Origin: Gammaproteobacteria bacterium
GTDB lineage: Bacteria; Pseudomonadota; Gammaproteobacteria; Thiohalomonadales; Thiohalomonadaceae
Direction: 5' to 3'
Length of the DNA stretch: 64,000 bases
Assembly (NCBI GenBank): GCA_003252455.1
Contig: QKED01000029.1
Span: 38,193 to 102,192, forward strand
The notes beneath the pieces are model-generated. The model searched no databases. It had not been told where the DNA came from and worked only from the letters and a program-made list of their open reading frames with translations. Position 1 is the first letter of the stretch, and the number at the start of each line of letters is the position of its first letter. The translations under genes were made by a program, and so were the position numbers. This document shows, piece by piece, positions 1-11,241 of this stretch.

Positions 1-142
1 TGGTGGTCGGTGCGGTGCCGGGTGCACCCTGCGCCAGGGTCTGTGCCGGCGGCTTGGGGCCGTAGTCCTGTTGCCAGGCCTGGAACATCATCATCAGGGT
101 GAAGACCAGGGCCACGTAGAGGATGGTTTTCTGCAAGTCCAT
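1..142 (-). CDS. yidC: YidC membrane protein insertase, 5' part only
   Basis: Only the first 47 codons lie in the window; the rest runs off the left edge. The start reads MDLQKTILYVALVFTLMMMF, followed by a WQQDYGP stretch. This is the typical N-terminal transmembrane anchor and periplasmic entry of gammaproteobacterial YidC. YidC inserts and folds inner-membrane proteins with or without SecYEG. The gene follows yidD after a 3-base gap in the rpmH-rnpA-yidD-yidC order that is conserved beside dnaA in many bacteria. Identification rests on the N-terminus plus this context. Confidence 0.9.
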   Translation of the reverse strand, partial: MDLQKTILYVALVFTLMMMFQAWQQDYGPKPPAQTLAQGAPGTAPTT

Positions 143-145
143 GGG

Positions 146-367
146 TCAGTCTTTCTTCTCGGGAACTGGATCGATACCGCCCGGATGCCAGGGGTGACAG
201 CGTGACAGTCGGCGCACGCTCAACCAGAGACCACGCCATACCCCGTGGGTACCGATGGCCTCCTGGGCATAGCAGGAGCAGCTGGGATAGAAACGACAAT
301 TATTGCCCAGGAACGGGCTGATGAGATATCGGTAGGCACCGATCAGCAGGATTAGCAGTCGTCGCAT
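146..367 (-). CDS. yidD: YidD membrane protein insertion efficiency factor
   Basis: A 73-residue protein starting [18 protein letters not shown], with the family signature of clustered cysteines ([17 protein letters not shown]) and the C-terminal RCHPWHPGG motif. YidD is a small, probably membrane-associated protein thought to assist YidC-dependent insertion. An in-frame ATG seven codons upstream exists, but family members begin at the MRR-like residue, so that start is preferred. The gene overlaps the 3' end of rnpA and precedes yidC directly, so the operon is probably co-translated. Confidence 0.93.
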   Translation of the reverse strand: MRRLLILLIGAYRYLISPFLGNNCRFYPSCSCYAQEAIGTHGVWRGLWLSVRRLSRCHPWHPGGIDPVPEKKD

Positions 368-732
368 GAATCCGCCATCCTCCTCCACACCCGCTCCAGT
401 GCCTTGCGCAGCTCCGGGGCGCTGCTTGTGGCGATGCCGGGCTTGGCCATGACGACAATGTCGTATGCGCCGATGACGGCTTGATGAAGGCGGAAGCTCT
501 CGCGTACCAGACGCTTGATGCGGTTACGCTGTACCGCGCGCTTGTCGCTCTTCTTGGAGATTGCCAGACCGAGGCGGGGATGTTCGAGTCCGTTGCTGGA
601 CGCCAACAGGGTCAGTGGACCGGCCCTGTAGCGCTCGGCAGCGGAGAAGACGCGCTTGAATTCAACCGGCCGCAACAGACGCACGTGGCGTGGGAAGCAG
701 CCCGTTGTGGCGCGTGGGTGTGATGCTCTCAA
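352..732 (-). CDS. rnpA: Ribonuclease P protein component
   Basis: A 126-residue basic protein with the RNase P protein signature [13 protein letters not shown] and the upstream [17 protein letters not shown] segment. It binds the RNase P RNA and helps process the 5' ends of tRNA precursors. The chosen start is a TTG that overlaps the rpmH stop codon. It gives a short N-terminal extension before the conserved [10 protein letters not shown], which in relatives begins within the first ten residues. A later GTG is possible. The gene lies between rpmH and yidD in the conserved operon. Confidence 0.93.
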   Translation of the reverse strand: MRASHPRATTGCFPRHVRLLRPVEFKRVFSAAERYRAGPLTLLASSNGLEHPRLGLAISKKSDKRAVQRNRIKRLVRESFRLHQAVIGAYDIVVMAKPGIATSSAPELRKALERVWRRMADSCDDC

Positions 733-863
733 GCAGAGAGGCGGGCACGACCCTTGGCGCGACGCGAAGCGAGCACCTTGCGGCCACCCAGGGTCGCCAT
801 ACGGGCGCGGAAGCCGTGGGTACGCTTACGCTTCAGATTGCTGGGCTGGAAAGTCCTCTTCAT
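729..863 (-). CDS. rpmH: Ribosomal protein bL34
   Basis: A 44-codon gene. The product begins [20 protein letters not shown] and ends [10 protein letters not shown], which is the whole bL34 protein at its usual length. It is a very basic large-subunit protein. The stop codon overlaps the first base of the TTG start of rnpA, so the two are probably translationally coupled. The gene diverges from dnaA. Confidence 0.97.
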   Translation of the reverse strand: MKRTFQPSNLKRKRTHGFRARMATLGGRKVLASRRAKGRARLSA

Positions 864-1003
864 GACATTGCCGTCCGGTATTAAGTAAGTTCAGGGGACG
901 GACCCGAGGCGTCGCCTCATGGGCCCACGAAAAAAGAGCGTAACCATACTGATTTTTCGGCAACTTGTCAACTAACCACAGGCTGAAAAACGCCGTCTCA
1001 GGG

Positions 1004-1012
1004 TGTGGATAA
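1004..1012 (-). promoter_or_regulatory. DnaA box in the rpmH-dnaA intergenic region
   Basis: A perfect 9-mer, TGTGGATAA, which is TTATCCACA on the reverse strand, lies about 100 bases before dnaA. Only a weaker relative (ACTAACCACA, 971-980) is nearby. A single strong box here fits autoregulation of dnaA better than an origin. Confidence 0.7.
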
Positions 1013-1107
1013 CACCCCCAGAGGGGGTTAGACTGGTCGGTTCAGGCGGTTCGAGATGCCGCCTTATACCCTATAAATATCATGGTTATTGATCGAGGAA
1101 ATCTAAC

Positions 1108-2499
1108 GTGCCGGAGAATCTTTGGCAGCAGTGCCTAAATCGCCTCCAAGATGAGCTCCCGGCCCAGCAGTTCAATACCTGGCTGCGCCCGCTACAGGCG
1201 GAGATCGATGGCGACTCGTTGCTGCTCTTCGCCCCCAACCGCTTCATCCTCGACTGGGTGCGACAGCGCCACTTAGAGAACATCCAGCGTCACCTGGGTG
1301 AGCTCTCCGACGGTATGCTCAGCGCCGACCTACGTGTGGGCAAGGCGAGCCACCCACTGCCCGTGGCCACGGCAGCGACCGCATCCAAACCCAAGGCCGA
1401 GGCGCGCAAGCCGACCCCCATCAGCAGTGCAGCGACTATCCCCTCTCCCCGTCCACCGGCCAGTGGGGGCCAGCAGCGTGGTAGCAACATTAATCCAGAC
1501 TTCACCTTCGATAATTTCGTTGAAGGTAAGTCCAACCAGCTCGGTCGCGCTGCCGCACTGCAGGTAGCGCTCAACCCAGGCCACGCCTATAACCCTCTGT
1601 TCATCTACGGCGGCACCGGCCTCGGTAAGACCCACCTGATGCACGCCATCGGCAATCAGATCCAACTGCAGAGACGCGACGCTCGCATCATCTACATTCA
1701 TTCGGAAAAGTTCGTCGCCGATATGGTGAAGGGGCTACAGCACAACACCATCAACGAATTCAAACGTCACTACCGCTCGGTAGATGCCCTGCTCATCGAC
1801 GACATCCAGTTCTTCGCTGGCAAGGAGCGCTCTCAGGAGGAGTTCTTCCACACCTTTAATGCCCTGCTCGAAGGGCACCAACAGGTGATCCTCACCAGCG
1901 ACAAGTACCCCAAGGAGGTGGAGGGGCTGGAGGAGCGGCTCAAGTCGCGCTTCAGCTCCGGCCTCACCGTGGCCATCGAGCCCGCCGAGCTGGAGACGCG
2001 GGTCGCCATCCTCATGCGCAAGGCGCAGCAGGCGGAGATCGACCTGCCCCACGAGGTGGCCTTCTTCATCGCCAAGCGCATCCGCTCCAACATCCGCGAA
2101 CTCGAAGGGGCATTGCGTCGTGTCATCGCCAATGCCCACTTCACCGGTAGCGCCATCACCCTCGACTTCGCCAAGGAGGCGCTGAGTGACCTGCTCGCGT
2201 TACAGGCCAAACAGGTGACCATGGAGAACATCCAAAAGACCGTGGCGGAGTACTACAAGATCCGCATCAACGACCTGCTCTCCAAGCGTCGTAACCGCTC
2301 TATCGCCCGCCCACGCCAGATGGCCATGGCCCTCTCCAAAGAGTTGACCAACCACAGTCTGCCCGAGGTGGGAGAGGCCTTCGGCGGCCGTGATCACACC
2401 ACGGTACTACATGCCTGCCGCAAGATCGCCGAGCTGCGCGAGAGCGACCAGAAGATCGGTGAAGATTACGCCAACCTCATCCGTACACTTACCAGCTGA
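1108..2499 (+). CDS. dnaA: Chromosomal replication initiator DnaA
   Basis: A 463-residue protein with all four DnaA domains. Domain I (about 1-85) starts [14 protein letters not shown] Pro/Ala-rich linker covers about 86-130. The AAA+ domain has Walker [10 protein letters not shown] near residue 168 and the LLIDDIQFF Walker B. The C-terminal DNA-binding domain carries the signature [15 protein letters not shown] at about 426-440. It binds DnaA boxes and melts the origin. Translation starts at a GTG preceded by GAGGAA. Relatives have the same start. dnaN follows in the same direction after 22 bases. Confidence 0.98.
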   Translation: MPENLWQQCLNRLQDELPAQQFNTWLRPLQAEIDGDSLLLFAPNRFILDWVRQRHLENIQRHLGELSDGMLSADLRVGKASHPLPVATAATASKPKAEARKPTPISSAATIPSPRPPASGGQQRGSNINPDFTFDNFVEGKSNQLGRAAALQVALNPGHAYNPLFIYGGTGLGKTHLMHAIGNQIQLQRRDARIIYIHSEKFVADMVKGLQHNTINEFKRHYRSVDALLIDDIQFFAGKERSQEEFFHTFNALLEGHQQVILTSDKYPKEVEGLEERLKSRFSSGLTVAIEPAELETRVAILMRKAQQAEIDLPHEVAFFIAKRIRSNIRELEGALRRVIANAHFTGSAITLDFAKEALSDLLALQAKQVTMENIQKTVAEYYKIRINDLLSKRRNRSIARPRQMAMALSKELTNHSLPEVGEAFGGRDHTTVLHACRKIAELRESDQKIGEDYANLIRTLTS

Positions 2500-2521
2500 T
2501 CCTCCAGTCAGAGGTACCCTC

Positions 2522-3655
2522 ATGCGCTTCAAGATCGCCCGTGACAAACTCCTTGCCCCACTCCAGACCGTCAGCAGCGTCGTGGAACGCCGTGCCACCC
2601 TGCCGATCCTCTCCAACGTGCTGCTGCGCTTCGGTAATGACCGCCTCACCCTCACTGGCACCGACATGGAGATCGAGATGAGCGCCTGGACCGACCTACC
2701 GGGCCTGGAGGGTTTCTCTACTACCCTACCAGCGAAAAAATTCGTCGACATCTGCCGCAGCTTGCCCGACGGTGCTGAGGTGGAATTAAACTTCGAGGAT
2801 GGCCGCGCCAACATTCGTAGCGGACGCAGCCGCTTCGCCCTCTCGACCTTGCCGCCAGTCAACTTCCCCAGTACCGACAACGGCGGCTTCGACGGCCTGG
2901 CCGATGGTGAGGGTGACGAGCAGTGGCACAGTTATCAACTACAGCAGAGCCAGCTCAAGCGTCTCTTCGACCGTGTGGCCTTCTCCATGGCCCACCAAGA
3001 CGTCCGCTACTTCCTCAACGGCCTGTTGTTGGAACTGGATGGTGACCAGCTCCGTAGCATCGCCACCGATGGCCATCGTCTCGCCCTCTGTCGCCTCCCC
3101 GCCAGCCAACCCCTCGGTGATAAGCGTCAGGCGCTCATCCCGCGCAAGGCGATAACCGAGCTAGGACGCCTCCTCTCCGATAGCGAGAACCCATGTCGTC
3201 TGGCCATCTCCGACAATCACATACGGGTCGATCTCGACGGACTACGCTTTATCTCCAAACTCATCGACGGACGCTTCCCTGACTACGAACGTGCCATACC
3301 CCGTTCCAACGACCAATTCTTCCTCGCTCAGCGTGACTCGCTTCGTCAGGCCCTACAACGTACCGCCGTACTCGCTAGCGAGAGCCAATTCGGCGTGCGT
3401 CTCAACCTCGAAGAGAACCACCTCCGTATGCAGATGCACAATGCTGATCAGGATGAGGCACTCGAGGAGTTGGAGGTCGAATACTGTGGTAACCCCATTG
3501 AGATCGGTTTCAACATCAGCTACCTCCTCGATGTAGTCAACGCCATCAAGAATGACCGGCTCAGTGTTGCCATCGCGAATTCTAATTCCAGTGCACTGAT
3601 CCAGGCCGAAGGTGATGACAGTGCCATCTATGTCGTCATGCCCATGCGCCTTTAA
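2522..3655 (+). CDS. dnaN: DNA polymerase III beta subunit (sliding clamp)
   Basis: A 377-residue protein starting MRFKIARDKLLAPLQTVSSV and ending YVVMPMRL, as beta clamps do, with three repeated clamp folds. It forms the ring that tethers DNA polymerase III to DNA and serves as a hub for repair enzymes. A longer reading frame begins 132 bases upstream inside dnaA, but homology starts at the ATG chosen here. The gene sits between dnaA and recF in the conserved operon. Confidence 0.98.
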   Translation: MRFKIARDKLLAPLQTVSSVVERRATLPILSNVLLRFGNDRLTLTGTDMEIEMSAWTDLPGLEGFSTTLPAKKFVDICRSLPDGAEVELNFEDGRANIRSGRSRFALSTLPPVNFPSTDNGGFDGLADGEGDEQWHSYQLQQSQLKRLFDRVAFSMAHQDVRYFLNGLLLELDGDQLRSIATDGHRLALCRLPASQPLGDKRQALIPRKAITELGRLLSDSENPCRLAISDNHIRVDLDGLRFISKLIDGRFPDYERAIPRSNDQFFLAQRDSLRQALQRTAVLASESQFGVRLNLEENHLRMQMHNADQDEALEELEVEYCGNPIEIGFNISYLLDVVNAIKNDRLSVAIANSNSSALIQAEGDDSAIYVVMPMRL

Positions 3656-3690
3656 ATAGGCACACACCCACTCGTCTCGGCAGTGTCGTC

Positions 3691-4782
3691 ATGGCGATCA
3701 CCAAGCTTCATATTCAAAATCTGCGCAACATTGCCGAGGCGCAACTCACCCCATCCCACCGCCTCAATTTCATCCTCGGTGCCAATGGAAGTGGCAAGAG
3801 TTCTCTCTTGGAGGCGATCTACCTCCTATCTACTGGCGGGCGCTCCTTTCGCGCTAATCGCAACCAGCAACTCATCCACGATGGCGCTGATGAGTTGTTA
3901 CTCTTCTGCGAAACTCACTATCACGGTCGCCACCGCATAGGCCTACGTCGCACCCTCAGTCACGGTAATGAGGTGCATCTTGATGGTGTCCCTATTGCCA
4001 GCAGCTCACAGCTGGCTCAGCAACTCCCTGTTCTCCTCATCAGCCCAGAACACCATCGTCTCATCGAGGATGGCCCACCTATCCGTCGCGCATTCCTCGA
4101 CTGGGGATTGTTTCACGTGAAACCAGATTTTTTCTCTATCTGGAAGCAGTATGACCGCTGTCGTCAACAACGTAATACAGCATTGCGTACCGGCAGGGCC
4201 AAAGAGTGTCGGATCTGGCATCAGCAGATGGCAGAGAGTGGCGAGCAAATTGATCAATATCGTAAGGAACTTTGTTCACTCATCTTGCCTCAGGCGAAGA
4301 CGATATTTTCTACGCTGACCGAGTCGACCATCCCTGTCTCATTTCACTATCTACGTGGCTGGCAGAGGGAGACCGACCTATTGACCACCTTAGACCATGC
4401 GCTTGAGTCTGATCTGAAGGCCGGCTATACCCAGTCTGGTCCCCAACGCGCAGACCTACAATTACGCATCCGCAATCAGCCCGTTGAACGCGAGCTGTCG
4501 CGTGGCGAGCAGAAATTGCTCGTCTATGCACTCAGACTCTCACTCCTGACTCTACTCAACGAGCATGGGATTCAGACTCACCTTTTGATCGACGACCTCG
4601 CCTCTGAGCTGGATGCCCATCATCGTACAGCACTCTTCTCACAGCTACTCCAACTACAAAAGCACCAACTCTTTATCACAAGCACCGAACCCACACTGGT
4701 CAATTCACTTGCCAACGCTGCTACACGCGATCATGACGGCGTTGAGCTGTTTCACGTGAAACATGGGCACTTCCATACCTAG
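3691..4782 (+). CDS. recF: DNA replication and repair protein RecF
   Basis: A 363-residue SMC-like ATPase. Walker A GANGSGKS lies at residues 30-37, the ABC signature LSRGEQKLL near 269 and Walker B LLIDDLASELD near 297. RecF with RecO and RecR loads RecA at single-strand gaps. Two parS sites are embedded in this coding sequence, both read as the peptide FHVK. One of them forms the extreme 3' end, so the C-terminus is partly dictated by a DNA site. The gene follows dnaN and precedes gyrB. Confidence 0.97.
   Translation: MAITKLHIQNLRNIAEAQLTPSHRLNFILGANGSGKSSLLEAIYLLSTGGRSFRANRNQQLIHDGADELLLFCETHYHGRHRIGLRRTLSHGNEVHLDGVPIASSSQLAQQLPVLLISPEHHRLIEDGPPIRRAFLDWGLFHVKPDFFSIWKQYDRCRQQRNTALRTGRAKECRIWHQQMAESGEQIDQYRKELCSLILPQAKTIFSTLTESTIPVSFHYLRGWQRETDLLTTLDHALESDLKAGYTQSGPQRADLQLRIRNQPVERELSRGEQKLLVYALRLSLLTLLNEHGIQTHLLIDDLASELDAHHRTALFSQLLQLQKHQLFITSTEPTLVNSLANAATRDHDGVELFHVKHGHFHT
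4109..4124. promoter_or_regulatory. parS: parS centromere site 1 (inside recF)
   Basis: TGTTTCACGTGAAACC matches the bacterial ParB-binding consensus TGTTTCACGTGAAACA at 15 of 16 positions. It is read in frame as part of recF. ParB nucleates here to recruit SMC and drive origin segregation. Confidence 0.9.
4748..4763. promoter_or_regulatory. parS: parS centromere site 2 (3' end of recF)
   Basis: TGTTTCACGTGAAACA is a perfect 16-base parS palindrome within the last codons of recF. Confidence 0.95.
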
Positions 4783-4830
4783 AGAAATGTCTACGTCATA
4801 CATTGATAGATGAGTAGCCGAGTGATTTTA

Positions 4831-4846
4831 TGTTTCACGTGGAACA
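4831..4846. promoter_or_regulatory. parS: parS centromere site 3 (recF-gyrB gap)
   Basis: TGTTTCACGTGGAACA matches the parS consensus at 15 of 16 positions and lies between recF and gyrB, 68 bases after site 2. Confidence 0.9.
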
Positions 4847-4913
4847 AAACGACACAGTATTAGGATGGGGCGGTCGATAGCTACAGGAGTCGGCAATGAG
4901 GTTGATGATATAA

Positions 4914-7346
<2,433 letters not shown>

Positions 7347-7375
7347 TAGCCAAAAATAGCTGCCTCGACGAAACG

Positions 7376-7411
7376 AAAAAGGGGGGATGCTGTTAAGCAT
7401 CCCCCCTTTTT
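7376..7411. terminator. Bidirectional rho-independent terminator between gyrB and fbp
   Basis: A 10-bp perfect stem (GGGGGGATGC, loop, GCATCCCCCC) is flanked by five A on the left and five T on the right, so it can stop transcription from both sides. Confidence 0.9.
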
Positions 7412-7464
7412 CATCGTAAGGAGGCACTACTGAGTGCCACCCTTCTTCAAAGGAGCCAGGTCGT

Positions 7465-8499
7465 TCAGGCCGCAGAGGTCGCGTCGTGCTCGCTGTGGTA
7501 ATCCACCAGGCGCTCGACCTCTTGCTTGGAACCGAGGATAACAGGTACACGCTGGTGCAGATTAGAGGGCTGGATGTCGAGAATACGATAGCGCCCGGTG
7601 GAGGCGGCACCACCAGCCTGCTCGATAATAAAGCCCATGGGATTGGCCTCATACATGAGGCGCAACTTACCTTCGAGCCCCTTAGACTGCATCTTACTGT
7701 CGTAGGGGTACATAAAGACACCACCGCGGGTGAGGATGCGGTGCACCTCGGCGACCATGGAGGCGATCCAGCGCATGTTGAAGTCACGCCCACGCGTGCC
7801 CTCCTTACCAGCCAGACACTCCTCGAAGTAGCGGCGTACCGGCGGCTCCCAAAAGCGCATATTAGAGGCGTTGATCGCGAATTCGCTGGTCTGCTCGGGG
7901 ATAGTCATCTTAGGGTGGGTAAGGATGAACTCACCGATATTCTGGTCGAGGGTGAAGCCATTCACACCATTACCCGTAGTTAGCACCATCATGGTAGAGG
8001 GGCCATAGAGGGCGTAGCCAGCACACACCTGCTCTGTACCACGCTGCAAGAAGTCCTCTGCAGTGGGGTTTACGCAGTTACCCTTACAACGCAGGATAGA
8101 GAAGATGGTGCCTACAGAGACATTAACGTCGGTGTTGGAAGAGCCATCGAGGGGGTCGAAGGTGAGGAGATACTTGCCCTTAGGGTAGTGGCTGGGGATA
8201 GAGTAGACGTCCTCCATCTCCTCAGAGGCCATCGCGGCGAGGTGACCGGCCCACTCGTTGGTCTTGAGGAAGACCTCGTTGGTGATAATGTCGAGCTTCT
8301 TCTGATCTTCACCTTGCACGTTCTCGCTACCGGCCTGTCCCAGCACGCCGATCAGCTCGCCATGGTTGACCAGATTGGAGATCACCTTGCAGGCCGTGAC
8401 GATGTCGTTGAGCAGGGAGGTGAAGTCGCCGGTGGCACCTGAAATGTGGCGCTGCTCCTCAATGAGAAACTGGGTAATGGTCGTGCGGTTGTTGTGCAT
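7465..8499 (-). CDS. fbp: Fructose-1,6-bisphosphatase class I
   Basis: A 344-residue enzyme that hydrolyses fructose-1,6-bisphosphate to fructose-6-phosphate in gluconeogenesis and the Calvin cycle. The FBPase metal-site signature [12 protein letters not shown] lies at residues 111-122, with GGVFMYPYD and [11 protein letters not shown] further on. The start [12 protein letters not shown] is chosen because GAGG precedes it at good spacing and homology begins there. A longer frame upstream has no family similarity. The gene converges on gyrB. An AT-rich inverted repeat upstream could be a regulator site. Confidence 0.96.
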   Translation of the reverse strand: MHNNRTTITQFLIEEQRHISGATGDFTSLLNDIVTACKVISNLVNHGELIGVLGQAGSENVQGEDQKKLDIITNEVFLKTNEWAGHLAAMASEEMEDVYSIPSHYPKGKYLLTFDPLDGSSNTDVNVSVGTIFSILRCKGNCVNPTAEDFLQRGTEQVCAGYALYGPSTMMVLTTGNGVNGFTLDQNIGEFILTHPKMTIPEQTSEFAINASNMRFWEPPVRRYFEECLAGKEGTRGRDFNMRWIASMVAEVHRILTRGGVFMYPYDSKMQSKGLEGKLRLMYEANPMGFIIEQAGGAASTGRYRILDIQPSNLHQRVPVILGSKQEVERLVDYHSEHDATSAA

Positions 8500-8858
8500 G
8501 GGGATAACCTCGTGTGTGTCTTTGAATCCAGTGCAACCCATCACTGGGTACAAGCCACAGAGACACCGACCCCTGGCCGTGTACGAGACAGCCAATGAGA
8601 AGGAGTAGTGAGGAGGCTTGCGACAGAGAGGGCGCAGATGCTTAAGTATATCACTATTTAATGATTTACTTACAATAAATCATCAGTGAGTGTCACGGAC
8701 TTTGGACTGAGATGGAGTAAAACGCAGCAGTCGTTATGGGGAGGTGGAGATACACATTAGAGGGGGTGTACGAGCCAACCAGCGAAGCAGACAACGGGAG
8801 AGTGCTAGGAGCCTACGTTGGACGCAGTGAGCAATCAACAGAGGGTCAATAAAACGGT
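8500..8858. other. Intergenic region upstream of fbp
   Basis: This stretch of about 360 bases is AT-rich in the middle (8640-8690) and presumably carries the fbp promoter. Apart from the inverted repeat listed separately, nothing recognisable is present. Short frames here have no family features. Confidence 0.5.
8662..8682. promoter_or_regulatory. Inverted repeat upstream of fbp, possible LysR-type (CbbR-like) site
   Basis: TGATTTA, a 7-base spacer, then TAAATCA. The core fits the TNA-N7-TNA pattern described for CbbR, the LysR-type activator of Calvin-cycle genes. The site lies about 165 bases from the fbp start. Short AT-rich palindromes arise easily by chance, so the assignment is tentative. 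Confidence 0.35.
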
Positions 8859-9161
8859 TCAGAGGACCGACTCGAAGCCCTCGAACTGGGGCGGCCCCAG
8901 ATAGAGATCGCGCGAGATACCCGCCTTGGCGTGGGCTTGGCGAAATTGCTCCGAGCATGTCCAGGCCTCGAAGTCGTTACGCGAGTCCCATACCGTATGC
9001 GTAGCGAACAGGGTGCAGTCCTCCGTACTCTCCCCCTGAAGCAGGTGGAACTCACGAAAGCCAGGCATCTCTGTCAGACGACTCTCTCGGTTGCGCCAGA
9101 TCTCGATGAACGCTGTCTCACGGCCAAGGGTAATGCGAAAACGATTCATGGCAATAAACAT
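8859..9161 (-). CDS. Antibiotic biosynthesis monooxygenase-domain protein (IsdG/HmuQ-like)
   Basis: A 100-residue protein with the ABM dimeric alpha-beta barrel fold. It begins MNRFRITLGRE, followed by IWRNRESRLTEMPGFREFHLL and a THTVWDSRNDFEAWTCSEQFRQAHA segment. The pattern resembles small haem-degrading monooxygenases of the IsdG/HmuQ type. The product could instead be a quinol monooxygenase of the same fold. GAGGAGG lies eight bases before the ATG. The start is 3 bases past the plsC stop, so the gene is the last in the glyQ-glyS-gmhB-plsC transcript. Confidence 0.75.
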   Translation of the reverse strand: MFIAMNRFRITLGRETAFIEIWRNRESRLTEMPGFREFHLLQGESTEDCTLFATHTVWDSRNDFEAWTCSEQFRQAHAKAGISRDLYLGPPQFEGFESVL

Positions 9162-9164
9162 CGC

Positions 9165-9896
9165 TTACACCTCCTCAGGGGTGGGAAGTGTAGTGATCTG
9201 AAGCATACGCCCCTCGATCCACGCCTCGACCTCTGCATTAATCTCACCTGGTTTGCGCCCCTCGGTCGACACCAAGGGGCCGATGGAGACATGCACCGTC
9301 CCCGGGTGTTTGAGCATGCTGTTGCGGCGCCAGAACTCACCGGCATTATGTGCAACCGGCACCACGGGATAGCCGCTCTTGCTCGCCAGCATCGCCCCAC
9401 CGATGTTGTAGGTGCCGTGCTCCCCAGGGGCCATGCGTGTCCCCTCGGGGAAGACCACCACCCACAGACCGCGTTGCAGGCGATCCGTACCCTGCTCCAC
9501 CACCTCACGCAACGCCCTCTTACCCGCCTTACGGTCGATGGCCACGGCGGAGGCGATGGCGAGCCCCCAACCGAAGATCGGGATCTTCAACAGTTCACGC
9601 TTGAGCACCCAGGTCTGGGCCGGGAAGATAACCTGAAAAGCGATGGTCTCCCAGGCCGATTGATGCTTGGACAAGAGGATTGCAGCACCCTCAGTGGGCA
9701 GGTGTTCCAGCCCATCCACCTCGTAACGCAGACCACAGGTGACACCCAACCACCACAGGTTGAAACGTGCCCAGAGCGCGAGAAAGCGGTTACGCCTAGG
9801 CTGTGGCAGCGTGAGCGCGAGCGGATAGAAGAGCAGCACCAGGAGCAGGGAGGCACTCTGGCCCAGATAGAAGAGCAGTGAACGTAGGGTCAGCAT
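9165..9896 (-). CDS. plsC: 1-acyl-sn-glycerol-3-phosphate acyltransferase
   Basis: A 243-residue membrane-bound acyltransferase that converts lysophosphatidic acid to phosphatidic acid. The N-terminus has one or two hydrophobic segments (LLFYLGQSASLLLVLLFYPL). The catalytic box is KHQSAWET, with His78 and Glu83 in the position usually occupied by Asp. The substrate motif FPEGTR is at 149-154. The Glu variant of HX4D is known in this family. Its start overlaps the gmhB 3' end. glyS, gmhB and plsC neighbours are common in gammaproteobacteria. Confidence 0.9.
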   Translation of the reverse strand: MLTLRSLLFYLGQSASLLLVLLFYPLALTLPQPRRNRFLALWARFNLWWLGVTCGLRYEVDGLEHLPTEGAAILLSKHQSAWETIAFQVIFPAQTWVLKRELLKIPIFGWGLAIASAVAIDRKAGKRALREVVEQGTDRLQRGLWVVVFPEGTRMAPGEHGTYNIGGAMLASKSGYPVVPVAHNAGEFWRRNSMLKHPGTVHVSIGPLVSTEGRKPGEINAEVEAWIEGRMLQITTLPTPEEV

Positions 9897-10438
9897 GCAG
9901 ACTCCTCCTCCAGCAGGTGGTCGACCACAGCGGCGAGGTCGGCAAAGACCGGAACACCCTCCAACCCCATGCCACGCTCCAAGGTCCTCTCGCCCTTACC
10001 TGTGCGCACGAGGATCGGCGCAGCGCCGACACAGGTAGCGGCCTGCAGGTCACGCAGGGAGTCACCGACCGCCGGTACACCATGCAGCTCCACCCCATAG
10101 TGGCTGGCAATCTGGTGGAACAGCCCCGGCTTGGGCTTACGACAGTCGCAGGCATCTTGCGGGCCGTGGGGACAGAAGGCGATGAAATCCACCTCCCCCT
10201 CTTCGACTACGAGCCACTGGGCGAGACGGGTATGCATAGCACGTAGGGTCGCCTCGGTGTAGTAGCCACGGGCAATGCCGGATTGATTAGTGGCCACCGC
10301 CACGACCCAGCCGTCACGACAGAGGCGACCGATCGCCTCAATGGAACCTGGGATAGGGATGAACTCGTCGAGCGTCTTCACGTAGGCGTCGGAGTCCTGA
10401 TTGATGACCCCATCGCGGTCGAGAATGATCAACTTCAT
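9890..10438 (-). CDS. gmhB: D-glycero-beta-D-manno-heptose 1,7-bisphosphate 7-phosphatase
   Basis: A 182-residue HAD-family phosphatase of the heptose pathway for lipopolysaccharide inner core. The nucleophile motif LDRDGVIN gives Asp7 and Asp9. A zinc site of the form CxH...CxC is formed by Cys89, His91, Cys97 and Cys99. The later KPKPGLF and VGDSLRDL segments are HAD motifs. The gene overlaps the DUF815 ATPase stop upstream by four bases and overlaps plsC downstream. Confidence 0.93.
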   Translation of the reverse strand: MKLIILDRDGVINQDSDAYVKTLDEFIPIPGSIEAIGRLCRDGWVVAVATNQSGIARGYYTEATLRAMHTRLAQWLVVEEGEVDFIAFCPHGPQDACDCRKPKPGLFHQIASHYGVELHGVPAVGDSLRDLQAATCVGAAPILVRTGKGERTLERGMGLEGVPVFADLAAVVDHLLEEESAC

Positions 10439-11214
10439 GGACGCCCCTCACTCACCGTATGCACCCAGTGGTTGTAGAACTGTAGGGCGGTGCGCCCGCT
10501 CCGACTCCCGCGACTATCGGCAAAACGGCGTGCCTCGATATGCAACTCCCGACGATCACCGACGTAATGAGGGAAGTAACTATCGATAATGGCGAGATAT
10601 GCATCGAACGTCCCTTGATAGAACGAGACGCTTAGACCGAAGCGGTCGGCCAGAGAGATGCGCTCCTCCACGGAGTCGTTCAGGTGTAGTTCGCCGTCGT
10701 TACCGACAATAGCCCCCACATTATCGCTACGATACTCGGGCACCAGATGACGTCGGTTACTGGTGGCGTAGACCCGGATATTCTCTGGCGGTAGCTCTAT
10801 CGACCCCTCCATCACGCTCTTCAGTCCCTTATAGCCCCCCTCACCCGCCTCGAAACTGAGGTCGTCACAAAAAAGCAGAAACCGATAGGGGGCCTCACGC
10901 AGCTCGTCGACCAACTCGGGTAGCCAATCGAGTGACTCCCGGGGGAACTCCACCACACGCAGCCCCTGGGGGGCGTAGTGGTTGAGCAGTGCCTTGACGA
11001 TGGAGCTCTTGCCGGTACCACGACTGCCCCAAAGGAGCACATGATTGCTCGGCTCCCCGCGCAAAAAGCGCTCGGTATTCTCGACCACCAGGCGCTTCTG
11101 CCGTTCGATGCCGAGCAGGTGTTCAAGGCGCATCGGGTCGAGGGCGGTGACCGGCTTGAGGCGCTGGCTATGGCGGCGCCACACCGCCGCCGAGTACTGG
11201 GTCCAATCGACCAT
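10435..11214 (-). CDS. DUF815 family AAA-type ATPase
   Basis: A 259-residue P-loop ATPase with Walker A GSRGTGKSS at 63-71 and the acidic LLFCDDLSFE as Walker B. These are followed by the family stretch YATSNRRHLVPEY and a sensor-like EERISLADRFGL. DUF815 proteins are cytoplasmic AAA ATPases without an assigned biochemical role. The gene lies between the MazG-like gene and gmhB on the reverse strand and overlaps gmhB by four bases. Confidence 0.88.
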   Translation of the reverse strand: MVDWTQYSAAVWRRHSQRLKPVTALDPMRLEHLLGIERQKRLVVENTERFLRGEPSNHVLLWGSRGTGKSSIVKALLNHYAPQGLRVVEFPRESLDWLPELVDELREAPYRFLLFCDDLSFEAGEGGYKGLKSVMEGSIELPPENIRVYATSNRRHLVPEYRSDNVGAIVGNDGELHLNDSVEERISLADRFGLSVSFYQGTFDAYLAIIDSYFPHYVGDRRELHIEARRFADSRGSRSGRTALQFYNHWVHTVSEGRP

Positions 11215-11241
11215 GCACTCTCCTATTAGGGCCTGATGGCC

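Noticed and set aside
1004..1107. rpmH-dnaA gap as the origin
   Set aside because: Only one strong DnaA box and no AT-rich tract; the glyQ-adjacent region is far richer in origin signals.
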